64,000 bases of DNA from Psychrobacter sp. P11G3. Its GTDB lineage: Bacteria > Pseudomonadota > Gammaproteobacteria > Pseudomonadales > Moraxellaceae. Shown here one piece after another: positions 8,699 to 16,828 of this stretch (the first letter of the stretch is position 1; every line of letters begins with the position of its first letter). The position numbers and the translations under genes were made by a program. The DNA lies in NCBI RefSeq assembly GCF_001435845.1, contig NZ_CM003596.1:1488001-1552000 (forward strand). The letters run 5' to 3'. The notes under the pieces are model-generated. The model searched no databases, had not been told where the DNA came from, and saw only the letters and a program-made list of their open reading frames with translations.

Positions 8699-10657
8699 TT
8701 AGTAACCAACCACCGCTGCATCGACAATACGTGGATCAGACGATCCATAAACACCGTTTGGTGTGAGCATGATCGATTGTGTAGATCCCATCGCGGATTT
8801 TGGACTGACGGTATGACCCATTGATTCGAGCTTTTTCACGGTATCAATATTCAGTGCTTTTTCAACGCGAATCTCATCAGGTAGCCATTGATCATGGATA
8901 CGCGGCGCATGTGTTGCCTCAGCGATATTCATATCATGATCGATGACGTTGGAGATAATCTGAGTGACAGTCGTGATGATGCGGCTACCACCTGGACTAC
9001 CCGTGACGATGTAAGGTTTGCTGTCTTTGAATACGAGTGTCGGACTCATAGAAGACAGTGGACGCTTATTGGCTTCCACCGCATTGGCGTCGCCACCAAG
9101 TAGACCGTAGCCGTTTGGTACGCCCGGTTTGGCAGAGAAATCATCCATTTCATTATTGAGCAGAATACCTGTACCGTCCGCAACGAGACCAGTACCATAA
9201 GAGAAGTTTAACGTATAAGTATTGGCTATCGCATTGCCATCTTTATCAACGATAGAGAAGTGTGTGGTTTGATCACTCTCGTACGGCAGAGGGTTGTTAG
9301 CTTTGATAGTAGCTGCTGGCGTGGCTTTATTTGGATTAATCAATGTACGCAGTTTGTCTGCATAAGCTTGTGAGGTTAGACCGCTGGCAGGTACATCGAT
9401 AAAGTCGGCATCTCCCAGATACTCAGCTCGATCTGCATAAGCCAACTGCATCGCTTCCGCCATTAAGTGAATGGTTTGGGCGCTATTTTGTCCGTAGTCT
9501 TTGAGCGGATAGCCTTCTAAGATATTTAAAATCTGTACGATGTGAATACCACCAGAGGAGGGCGGCGGCATAGAGACAATCTCATAGCCACGATAGTCGC
9601 CTTTGACAGGTTCGCGAGCGATGGCTTGATAATTGGCTAAGTCCTGTAGGCTCATGCTGCCGCCAGCTTCATTGACTGCTTTGACCAATTTTTGAGCGGT
9701 CTCACCCTTATAAAACCCATCGGTACCCTGTACCGCAATCCGCTTTAGCGAACGCGCAAGCTCAGGCTGTTTTAGACGTTCGCCTGGCTGATAAGCGCTG
9801 CCATCAGGCTTAAAAAATACTTTTTTAGTACTTGGCCATTTTTGCAGGCGATCGCTCAGCGCCGTGAGTGACTCGGACAAGCCAGCAGTGACTTCTATGC
9901 CGTCTTCAGCCAGTGCAATCGCTGGTGCCATAACTTGCTCGCGGCTCATCGTACCATGCTCTTCTAATGCTTTTAGTAGTCCTGCTACTGTCCCTGGCAC
10001 GCCAACGGCCAAGCCATGATAGCGAGATAAGTCGCTGACAGCATTGCCTTCTTTATCAAGGTACATATCGCGTGAGGCGCTACTTGGTGCTTTTTCACGG
10101 TAATCAAGCGCCACTGTTTTGCCTTGCTTGGCATCATAAATCATCATAAAACCGCCACCACCGATATTACCCGCACGCGGCAAGGTTACTGCTAGGGCAA
10201 AACCTACTGCAACGCCAGCATCTACTGCATTACCACCGTCCTTTAGAATCTGTAAACCGATATCAGAGGCAAGCGCTTCTTGGGTCGCTACCATGCCGTT
10301 TTTTGCCCAAACTGGATGATGAATGGCGTCTTCAGAATAGATGGCTTGGTCATTATTAGCATTGTTAGCATTGTTCGATGTGGTGTTAAGTGTATTGGTC
10401 TTCGCTCGCGTGATGCGCTTGGTTTCAGAGAGTACCGTTGGACTATCGGCCATGATGGCCAAGTTTATGGCACTGGTATTGATTGATGTATTGTTGACCG
10501 TGGCGTTACTTGTTGAGGCCGTTGACTCTACAGCCTGTACAGATATAGATAGCAGAAGCGTACTGGTAATGAGCACAACGCTAGATTTGAGTAAGGTATT
10601 AATTTTTGGTTTACGCTGCTGAGCGGTTCGATGGTGGCGAGATAATAACTGTGACAT
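8699..10657 (-). CDS. ggt: Gamma-glutamyltranspeptidase precursor
   Basis: Periplasmic Ntn-hydrolase that cleaves or transfers the gamma-glutamyl group of glutathione and related peptides. The 652-aa precursor starts with a basic region and a signal sequence ('LLKSSVVLITSTLLLSISVQA', about 22-42). A Ser/Thr/Asn-rich spacer of about 65 residues follows before the mature large subunit begins at 'HHPVWAKNGMVATQEALASDIG'. Autoprocessing should occur before T464 in 'TTHFSIVDKDG', the nucleophile and N-terminus of the small subunit. 'SSMSPTLVFKD' and 'GSPGGSRIITTVTQII' are the conserved oxyanion and substrate segments. AAAAGGAC precedes the ATG. The long spacer is the only unusual feature. Confidence 0.95.
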   Translation of the reverse strand: MSQLLSRHHRTAQQRKPKINTLLKSSVVLITSTLLLSISVQAVESTASTSNATVNNTSINTSAINLAIMADSPTVLSETKRITRAKTNTLNTTSNNANNANNDQAIYSEDAIHHPVWAKNGMVATQEALASDIGLQILKDGGNAVDAGVAVGFALAVTLPRAGNIGGGGFMMIYDAKQGKTVALDYREKAPSSASRDMYLDKEGNAVSDLSRYHGLAVGVPGTVAGLLKALEEHGTMSREQVMAPAIALAEDGIEVTAGLSESLTALSDRLQKWPSTKKVFFKPDGSAYQPGERLKQPELARSLKRIAVQGTDGFYKGETAQKLVKAVNEAGGSMSLQDLANYQAIAREPVKGDYRGYEIVSMPPPSSGGIHIVQILNILEGYPLKDYGQNSAQTIHLMAEAMQLAYADRAEYLGDADFIDVPASGLTSQAYADKLRTLINPNKATPAATIKANNPLPYESDQTTHFSIVDKDGNAIANTYTLNFSYGTGLVADGTGILLNNEMDDFSAKPGVPNGYGLLGGDANAVEANKRPLSSMSPTLVFKDSKPYIVTGSPGGSRIITTVTQIISNVIDHDMNIAEATHAPRIHDQWLPDEIRVEKALNIDTVKKLESMGHTVSPKSAMGSTQSIMLTPNGVYGSSDPRIVDAAVVGY

Positions 10658-10996
10658 CGCAAAGTCCTTTTTACGCGAGTTGAAAGCATAGAGCTAGGAA
10701 GTAGGTAAGCCTAAATAGTAACGAAAATATGAAATAGTAGAAAGTTGTTTATTATCTTTTGTGGTGTACGCTTTTATAGCGTTTAGCTGTATCAGCTATA
10801 TTTCAAGTAAACGGGGCTGATTTTCAAGTAAATGAAGCTACTGATAAGACAACAGTTATACAGAGAAAATTATTTATGAATGAAGAAATTCTTTAGAAAT
10901 ATTCGCTAATATTACTAAATTGTAACGTCTTGTGATATAAATAACGGTACCACTGTACACTCATTATCGACTGTCTATTCATACAAAGAGATTACT
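10658..10996. other. Divergent promoter region with 21-bp direct repeat
   Basis: A 339-base spacer between the divergent ggt and lipoprotein genes. Two 21-bp units beginning TTTCAAGTAAA lie back to back at 10801-10821 and 10822-10842. A spacing of two helical turns could suit a regulator. No RNA gene or ORF is evident. Confidence 0.4.
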
Positions 10997-13102
10997 ATGT
11001 CATCACACCATATTAATAACCGCAATCGACAGCGCTACTCTGAGACTGCGCCTGCTTATTTATCTAGCACTGATTATAAAGACTATAATGGTAACAATAA
11101 TAACGGTCATCTATATCCAGCCGGTAAATTTACCTCTATCGCATTGCTAGTTGGTAGTGCCTCGCTTGTACTCGCAGGTTGCCAATCAACTCCAGCCAGC
11201 TCATTTTCAAACCTGTCGTCGAATAGCAGCGCCTCTAGTACTATGATGGACTTTAGTGTCGCAGATGCCGCGCAGAGCCAACGTCAGGGTCAAGCCTTTA
11301 CTGCCAGTCAAAATGCTCAGGCCGCGCGTTATGAGCAGCTGTTTGATCAAGAGAAGTATCCAAGCACCGAAAACCAAGCCAAATCACACTTGCTTGCAGC
11401 CATTCGTCAGCACTTGGCGACCGAGCATGTCGCAGTCGCCACAGCCAACTATCGCTCAGCACCATTCATTGACCCAGATAGTATCGACGCAGGATCGAGT
11501 AGCTTGCTCAGAACGATCATAGAAACCTATGTGTATCAGCCTGAAGGTGCATATAGCGAAAGTGATGATGAGCCATACAATGATGACTATAATGATTATG
11601 ATGATGTGAAAGATTCGATAGAGTCCGACTATCCTAGTGATTATGATAAGTCTAGAGCAGAAGCTGAAGCAGAGAGAAGAGCTATTGCTGCTATATTGGC
11701 TGAAGCAGGGGAGAATGAGTCGACGAGCAGTGATACCAACAGCGATAACGAGTATGCCTACGATACAGCAGATTATGATAGCGACGATTATAGTAACGAT
11801 AATTACAGTAGTGAGGACTATGATAATTATGATGAATACAGTAGCGGTGCTGAAGGTATGCTCTCAGGGATGTCGGGTTTAAGTCCCAAGTCAATGGCTG
11901 CAAAATATGAAGCCATGCAAATGGCAAAACAGCAAGCTAAGACAGAGACGGTAAATCGTGGCAGCCTACCAATGTCATCTACAGGTATGATTGGCAATAT
12001 ATTTGATATGTTCCACCGCACTCCTGAGCAAATAGCTGCATCCAATGCTTATCAGTATGAGCATTTAACATTCAATAGTGTCAGTCAATACCGTCCCAAG
12101 CAGCGCCAGCTACAAAGTGTCTATAGCTACGACTACGCCACACCCACGATTAGCTCGTCGATACAGATACCGTTAGCATTTGATTTTAATAATAGCAGTG
12201 TCGTAGTAGATCCATCGGCCATCATGCCGATTGTTGCACTTGTTAACCCTGAGAATACGCCGTTACCATCACAGATGACCTCGCATACGGTGAGCTTTGG
12301 TTTGCCTGAAAGTATCACGGCACAGTTGCCACCAGCGGTGCTCTACGATGCGGTGCTCAACGCAATACAGAATAGCATGGCTGAGCTCGCGCCCGAGCAT
12401 TTTAGCGCAGTCGATGTCAGTGGTGATGCGTTTGCCAAAGAAGTCGGTGCGACTCGTGCCGTAAAAGTCTATTTCGGTAGTCAGCAAAGCGGTGAAGTAA
12501 TCGGCAAGACGCTCAAATATGTAACGAAGTCACTGCAAGAATACGTAGATGCCAATCCAGATAAGTATCCTGATGGTGCCGCACTGAAGACAGCACTGGC
12601 TAAAGTGCAGTTATACAATAAAGGCTATCAAAGCGCGGATGTCGGTTCGCTATTGCAGCTTATCGAAGCTATCGGTCCTATCTCGTTTAATCAAATCAAC
12701 TACTATTACTTAGACAGCTCAGGTCGACTGCTGGCCAAGCAGCAACGTGTCAATATCGGTAGTGATTTTATGGGGTCGACCACAACCATGCTAAACCAAG
12801 TGCGTTACGATAAAGCCAGCTTCAATCGTCATGCCTTGACACCGCTGCTCGCTGAGTCTTTTGGTTCAGACGCTACGCCTCCTATCGATGGCAATGCATG
12901 GATAGCTACGCAGCGCGCGAAAAAAGACAGATTACAAACGGCCCGCTATGCACGCTACGACTATCAAGATAGCGGTGTCGAAGGTGCTTATAGCAGTAAT
13001 GAATATGGCACTGATGAGTACGGTAACGATAATGGCAATGGCGCAGACGCTGTCGATGAGAGCCGAGTTGACGATGCTCAAGATGATATGAATGAAAAAT
13101 AG
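10997..13102 (+). CDS. Acidic lipoprotein of unknown function
   Basis: A 701-aa envelope protein I do not recognise. A 45-residue hydrophilic N-terminus (Asn/Tyr/His-rich) precedes the signal 'FTSIALLVGSASLVLAGC' with a lipobox (LAGC) at about 48-65. Residues about 180-290 are very acidic and Tyr/Asp/Ser-rich (strings of DDYNDYDD type), probably disordered. The region at about 350-650 looks folded and resembles the middle of the next gene: a segment with Y-x-P, then SSI, then a DF-type strand at about residues 370-400. The C-terminus is again Asp/Gly/Asn-rich. The start is an ATG after AAAGAGATTACT. The long N-terminal extension before the signal is odd; no closer ATG gives a better start. 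It is probably co-transcribed with the lipoprotein gene 55 bases downstream. Confidence 0.75.
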   Translation: MSSHHINNRNRQRYSETAPAYLSSTDYKDYNGNNNNGHLYPAGKFTSIALLVGSASLVLAGCQSTPASSFSNLSSNSSASSTMMDFSVADAAQSQRQGQAFTASQNAQAARYEQLFDQEKYPSTENQAKSHLLAAIRQHLATEHVAVATANYRSAPFIDPDSIDAGSSSLLRTIIETYVYQPEGAYSESDDEPYNDDYNDYDDVKDSIESDYPSDYDKSRAEAEAERRAIAAILAEAGENESTSSDTNSDNEYAYDTADYDSDDYSNDNYSSEDYDNYDEYSSGAEGMLSGMSGLSPKSMAAKYEAMQMAKQQAKTETVNRGSLPMSSTGMIGNIFDMFHRTPEQIAASNAYQYEHLTFNSVSQYRPKQRQLQSVYSYDYATPTISSSIQIPLAFDFNNSSVVVDPSAIMPIVALVNPENTPLPSQMTSHTVSFGLPESITAQLPPAVLYDAVLNAIQNSMAELAPEHFSAVDVSGDAFAKEVGATRAVKVYFGSQQSGEVIGKTLKYVTKSLQEYVDANPDKYPDGAALKTALAKVQLYNKGYQSADVGSLLQLIEAIGPISFNQINYYYLDSSGRLLAKQQRVNIGSDFMGSTTTMLNQVRYDKASFNRHALTPLLAESFGSDATPPIDGNAWIATQRAKKDRLQTARYARYDYQDSGVEGAYSSNEYGTDEYGNDNGNGADAVDESRVDDAQDDMNEK

Positions 13103-13157
13103 AAGTCAAATGACATCATCTTATTGCATTTACGCTTATATCTATTAAGGATAAAAA

Positions 13158-14750
13158 ATGAAAACAGTACATCACACCATTGCACAACGTCTGCCATTTA
13201 AGACTAAAAATAATCTGTTAATCACCAGCGCATTTTTGACAGGGGCACTGTTGTTAACAGGTTGCCAGTCTACCAATTTGGGCCAGTCCAGCACGGCGGC
13301 TGTAAAACAAGCACCTAGCGTTGCTAAAAAAACACTAGAAACAGCACTACAAAAACAGCGTCGTCAGTCATTTAGCTATCATAGCAATCTTGAAATTGGC
13401 AATAACAAACAATTTATAGATGCTGATACTAATACTGGTACGGAGAAAATGGCGGCATCAGACTATGTAGATGAACATTGCGAAGAGGCACATGACCAAG
13501 CGTACGCGGCTCTAATCCTGCAAGCAGAACAGCAAAACAAAGATGTCTTAGCGGTGGATTACGTTACTAAGCGTGACAGCATAAGGCAGTCGTATTTTGA
13601 GTGCGTAGCTGCCTATCATGCATGGAATGACCATCAATACGATAGCGATGTAAAAGTAGCACCAGATTATCAAGCGCTATTTGATAATTATGAGGATAAA
13701 CAAAGACCGTTAGATAGGAAGAAAGCACAGTTATTAGATGAGTACCTACTAAAGCCGCTTTCTATCGATTCTCAAGGGATCTATCAACCGATGGCAGGCA
13801 AGGCTACGATGCTCGCCAGCGCGCAATATCAAGCACGTAATCATCACAGCAGCATCAACCAGCCTATTTATATGGATTTTAAAAACGGTGATATTTACCT
13901 ATGGGCAGATAACTTTGCGATTCTAAACTCAGAATTGTTAGACGATAAACTCGGTACAAAATGGCAAAACAAGTGGTTAAAAATAGCCATTGATGATGGT
14001 ACATTGCCTAAAGGGTTTGGTAGTGAAGTAATCAAAAGCCACTTTGCAGCGTTAGATGCGACTTATGACGCGGCGCCTGTCAGCCAGTTTAATTATGTTG
14101 CCCCTAACTCACTTGCTTCCCTGTCTCCAAAGCTGCCCGCGCACCAGTTATCGGCTATGCTACCAAGCGATCAAATCATTCGCCGCGTACAACGCTTTGG
14201 GGATTATCAAGCATCGCAACAGAAATATATGCAGATTTTCTACGATCGGATCAGTGAAAAATACCCAGAGCTGGTACAAGAACCCGAACCGATGACAGCG
14301 TTTGAGTCGATTCAAAATCCAAAGGCATTCACCAGTAAGTCTGTTGTGCAAAAAATACTGGCTATGATAAAAGATCAAATGAATGAGGAAGCAACGACGG
14401 GTGAGACCATTGCCAATACAGAAGTACAGGAACTATACGGGTTTGATAAACGTGGTCAACTCAAATGGGAGCACTTACGCCGTCAGTTAGATAACACTAG
14501 CGAAGCGAATAACAACAAAGGCATGAGGATAGATGTGTTGCAGCAGCATTCCGCTGTTAGCACTAAGGACTTGGCGTTCCCTAACCTACCAAGTAATGTG
14601 CAGTCGCCGAACGCTAGCAATAGCATTGATTTACGAAAGTATGCTCCAGAGCTGCTGCAATACTACCAAGATGGTAATGGCACGGCAGTAGGTAAAATGG
14701 TCTTTAACATGTTGCCGATGGTCAGAGAGCGTTTTGGTTCGGTTGAGTAA
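13158..14750 (+). CDS. Lipoprotein of unknown function, related to the preceding gene
   Basis: A 530-aa predicted lipoprotein: signal at about 14-35 with the lipobox 'LLLTGC', then 'QSTNLGQSS'. AAGGATAAAAA precedes the ATG. No known domain is recognised. Residues about 195-270 ('GIYQPMAGKATMLASAQYQ', an SSI-x-PI strand, then a DF strand) align in pattern with residues about 365-420 of the upstream lipoprotein. Both carry GCQST after the lipobox, so the two probably arose by duplication and then diverged. The protein ends with a short 'GKMVFNMLPMVRERFG' motif. Fixed cysteines occur early in the mature part (HCEEAH, FECVAAY). Location: inner leaflet of outer membrane or periplasm, inferred from the lipobox only. 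Confidence 0.75.
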   Translation: MKTVHHTIAQRLPFKTKNNLLITSAFLTGALLLTGCQSTNLGQSSTAAVKQAPSVAKKTLETALQKQRRQSFSYHSNLEIGNNKQFIDADTNTGTEKMAASDYVDEHCEEAHDQAYAALILQAEQQNKDVLAVDYVTKRDSIRQSYFECVAAYHAWNDHQYDSDVKVAPDYQALFDNYEDKQRPLDRKKAQLLDEYLLKPLSIDSQGIYQPMAGKATMLASAQYQARNHHSSINQPIYMDFKNGDIYLWADNFAILNSELLDDKLGTKWQNKWLKIAIDDGTLPKGFGSEVIKSHFAALDATYDAAPVSQFNYVAPNSLASLSPKLPAHQLSAMLPSDQIIRRVQRFGDYQASQQKYMQIFYDRISEKYPELVQEPEPMTAFESIQNPKAFTSKSVVQKILAMIKDQMNEEATTGETIANTEVQELYGFDKRGQLKWEHLRRQLDNTSEANNNKGMRIDVLQQHSAVSTKDLAFPNLPSNVQSPNASNSIDLRKYAPELLQYYQDGNGTAVGKMVFNMLPMVRERFGSVE

Positions 14751-14798
14751 ATAGCGAGTTTCGTAAAAATGATTTTTCCACATTCGAATAGGATAGGT

Positions 14799-15152
14799 AT
14801 GAAACAATATTTAGTAGGTATATTTTCTGCTGTCATCACTTTTAGTTCTGCTCAAGCGGGATGTATTGGCAACTCATCGTTCTCCACATGTTCTGATGCT
14901 AGTGGAAATACGTACACAAATAATAGAATAGGGAATACTACATATACCTCTGGCTATAATAGTAGTACAGGAAGTAGCTGGAACCAAAGTACCAATAGAA
15001 TTGGTAATACTTCATATACTAACGGTACCAGTGCTGATGGTGGTTCTTGGAATAAATCTTCTCAACAGATTGGTTCTTATACTTATCATAATGGTAGTGA
15101 TAGTAATGGTAATAGCTTTAACTATTCCTGCAATCAATATGGATGCAACTAA
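14799..15152 (+). CDS. Small secreted repeat protein
   Basis: A 117-aa protein with a clean Sec signal ('YLVGIFSAVITFSSAQA') and a mature part of about 97 residues. This is made mostly of three 23-24-residue repeats starting RIGNTTYTSG, RIGNTSYTNG and QIGSYTYHNG. The mature chain is rich in Gly, Asn, Ser, Thr and Tyr and almost free of charge. Cysteines lie at the start (GCIGNSSFSTC) and at the end (SCNQYGC). The ATG at 14799 follows AGGATAGG, so it is preferred over an in-frame ATG at 14769. I do not recognise a named family. It follows the two lipoproteins by 48 bases and precedes a terminator, so all three may form one unit. Confidence 0.7.
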   Translation: MKQYLVGIFSAVITFSSAQAGCIGNSSFSTCSDASGNTYTNNRIGNTTYTSGYNSSTGSSWNQSTNRIGNTSYTNGTSADGGSWNKSSQQIGSYTYHNGSDSNGNSFNYSCNQYGCN

Positions 15153-15178
15153 AATATATAGACGATAAAAAATAAATA

Positions 15179-15209
15179 AAAAAGCGCACCTATTAACGGC
15201 GCGCTTTTT
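15179..15209 (+). terminator. Terminator after the lipoprotein/repeat-protein unit
   Basis: AAAAAGCGC pairs with GCGCTTTTT around a 13-base interior. It sits 27 bases after the stop of the small secreted protein. Confidence 0.7.
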
Positions 15210-15260
15210 CATTTTATACGTATACAGCTGGGTACAATAACACTTTTCCGGAGTGGCTTA

Positions 15261-15776
15261 TTACATACCTTGATGCTGTTTGTCATGGCCTTTACGGTCT
15301 TTTGAATGCTTGCGACCTTTTTCTTGTTTCTCTGAATTCATCTGTTCCATTTTTGCACGTTGCTCAGCAGTCAACACTTGAGCGATGGCATGTTGGGTTT
15401 GTACACGTTCGATAAAGCGTTGCTTTTCTTTTGCTGCTCGTTGATCAGCCAGACGGTTTAAGGCAGCAGTATTCAAAGTGCTGGCATTGGTCAGTGCTTG
15501 TATTTGCTGATCCATTTGCGCGCGTTCTGCTTGATGTTCTGCACGGTCAGCAGTGCGATCGCCACGTTTGTTTTGCATGATGGCTTTAATTTGCGCTTGC
15601 TGTGTCGCTGTTAGGTCCAGTTTCGACATTGGGCCTCTCATCGCGCCATCTTTGTGGTTCTTTTGCATTTGCGCAGTTGGCGTTGTATCAGTGGTTGCGT
15701 TAACGCTAGTGCAAGCGGTCACTGTAAATATGCTAGACGCTGCTAATACTGAGCCTAATAGTAATTTTTTCATCAT
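15261..15776 (-). CDS. Spy/CpxP-like periplasmic protein with lipobox
   Basis: A 171-aa envelope stress protein of the Spy/CpxP type. The signal is 'LLLGSVLAASSIFTVTAC' with a possible lipobox (TVTAC), unlike soluble E. coli CpxP. The mature protein is basic and helical, with two LTxxQ motifs typical of the family: 'LTATQQAQIKAIMQ' at about 55 and 'LTAEQRAKMEQM' at about 135. The tail is rich in Lys/His/Gly (KGRKHSKDRKGHDKQHQGM), which could bind metal or polyanions. AAGGATATT precedes two adjacent ATG codons. It is divergent from a CpxR/CpxA-like pair, the arrangement of cpxP-cpxRA in enterobacteria, so it is a likely target and modulator of that system. Confidence 0.85.
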   Translation of the reverse strand: MMKKLLLGSVLAASSIFTVTACTSVNATTDTTPTAQMQKNHKDGAMRGPMSKLDLTATQQAQIKAIMQNKRGDRTADRAEHQAERAQMDQQIQALTNASTLNTAALNRLADQRAAKEKQRFIERVQTQHAIAQVLTAEQRAKMEQMNSEKQEKGRKHSKDRKGHDKQHQGM

Positions 15777-16141
15777 AATATCCTTGATTACATTGAGTTT
15801 GATTTCATAAGTACTAAATTTTTATCTCGCAAGTACCATCTGTTGAACGTTATCGCTCGCTATGGTTAGCCATCTTAGAAATGCAATACTTGCTGTTGAT
15901 AGGAGTATATTACGACAGTTAAAGGTTACGAACATTTATGAAGTATTAAGAAAGGTAACGTTTCTGGTGAATTGGCAAGTGCTTGCCTGATAATATGGTT
16001 AACTACAGTCTACCGACAATAAAAATGCCACGGCGACAATCTTGCTAACCATATCAAAATAACACTTGTATGCGGACTTATCGCGCCATGATTACTATAG
16101 ATTGAGTAAATAGAGATAAATAAAAATTAAAGGAGAGAAGC
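15777..16141. promoter_or_regulatory. Divergent regulatory region of the cpxP-like and cpxRA-like genes
   Basis: A 365-base spacer. It holds a direct repeat AAAGGTTACG (15921-15930) and AAAGGTAACG (15951-15960), exactly 30 bp apart and so on the same DNA face, a plausible tandem site for an OmpR-type regulator. It also holds TATGGTTAGC (15861-15870), TATGGTTAAC (15994-16003) and an inverted TATGGTTAGC (16044-16053). AAAGGAGAG is the ribosome binding site of the response regulator. Confidence 0.5.
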
Positions 16142-16828
16142 ATGCCAAACATCCTAATAGGCGATGACGACGAAGAGTTGACTCAGTTATTGCAAGAGTA
16201 CTTGGACAATCACGGCATTCGCTGTGACTGCGTCCATGATGGTGCAGCAGTTATACAAAGACTCAAGGCAGTAGCACACGAAGATACGGTCTATGATTTA
16301 CTCGTGCTCGATATTATGATGCCGAAACTAGATGGTCTGAGTGTCCTGCGCCAATTACCAAATATTATCGATATCCCAGTCATTATGCTGACAGCAAAAG
16401 GGGAAGAGATTGATCGTATTATTGGTCTAGAGCTTGGTGCTGATGATTATATCACTAAACCTTGTAACCCTAGAGAGCTGCTAGCGCGTATCAATGCAGT
16501 GATTAAACGTACCAATACGACCGCATCAGAGCATACTCCGTTGCCAGAGAGTCGTTTGCATCTCGATCAAAACCAACGTGCCTGTCAGATAGATGGGGTG
16601 ACGCTACAAGTCACTGGTACAGAGTTTGATCTGCTCGTGGCTCTACTCAAGCAAAAAGGGGAGGTGGTCAGTAAAGCATGGCTGTCAGAAAATGTCTTGC
16701 AGCGTGAATTGCAGCCATTTGACCGTAGCCTCGATGTGCACGTATCTCGCTTACGCAAAAAACTTCAACCTTTTCACGATGAACCAATAAAAGCGGTGCG
16801 TGGAAAAGGTTATCAACTGGTGCTGTAA
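16142..16828 (+). CDS. cpxR: OmpR-family response regulator (CpxR/RstA-like)
   Basis: A 228-aa DNA-binding response regulator. The receiver domain (1-120) has the acidic pocket 'GDDDEE' (residues 7-12), the phospho-acceptor D57 in 'LLVLDIMMPKLDG', and the switch segment 'IMLTAKGEEIDR' followed by 'GADDYITKP'. The C-terminal winged helix (about 135-228) has 'LLKQKGEVVSKAWLSENVL', 'FDRSLDVHVSRLRKKL' and 'VRGKGYQLVL'. The stop and the kinase start overlap by one base (TAATG). The Spy/CpxP-like gene is divergent. These facts suggest a Cpx-type envelope stress regulator; the name is by context and similarity, not proof of orthology. Confidence 0.88.
   Translation: MPNILIGDDDEELTQLLQEYLDNHGIRCDCVHDGAAVIQRLKAVAHEDTVYDLLVLDIMMPKLDGLSVLRQLPNIIDIPVIMLTAKGEEIDRIIGLELGADDYITKPCNPRELLARINAVIKRTNTTASEHTPLPESRLHLDQNQRACQIDGVTLQVTGTEFDLLVALLKQKGEVVSKAWLSENVLQRELQPFDRSLDVHVSRLRKKLQPFHDEPIKAVRGKGYQLVL

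Noticed and set aside
11691..11927. His/Tyr-rich minus-strand frame within the acidic lipoprotein gene
   Set aside because: It is the antisense reading of the Asp/Tyr-rich stretch, with no start signal.
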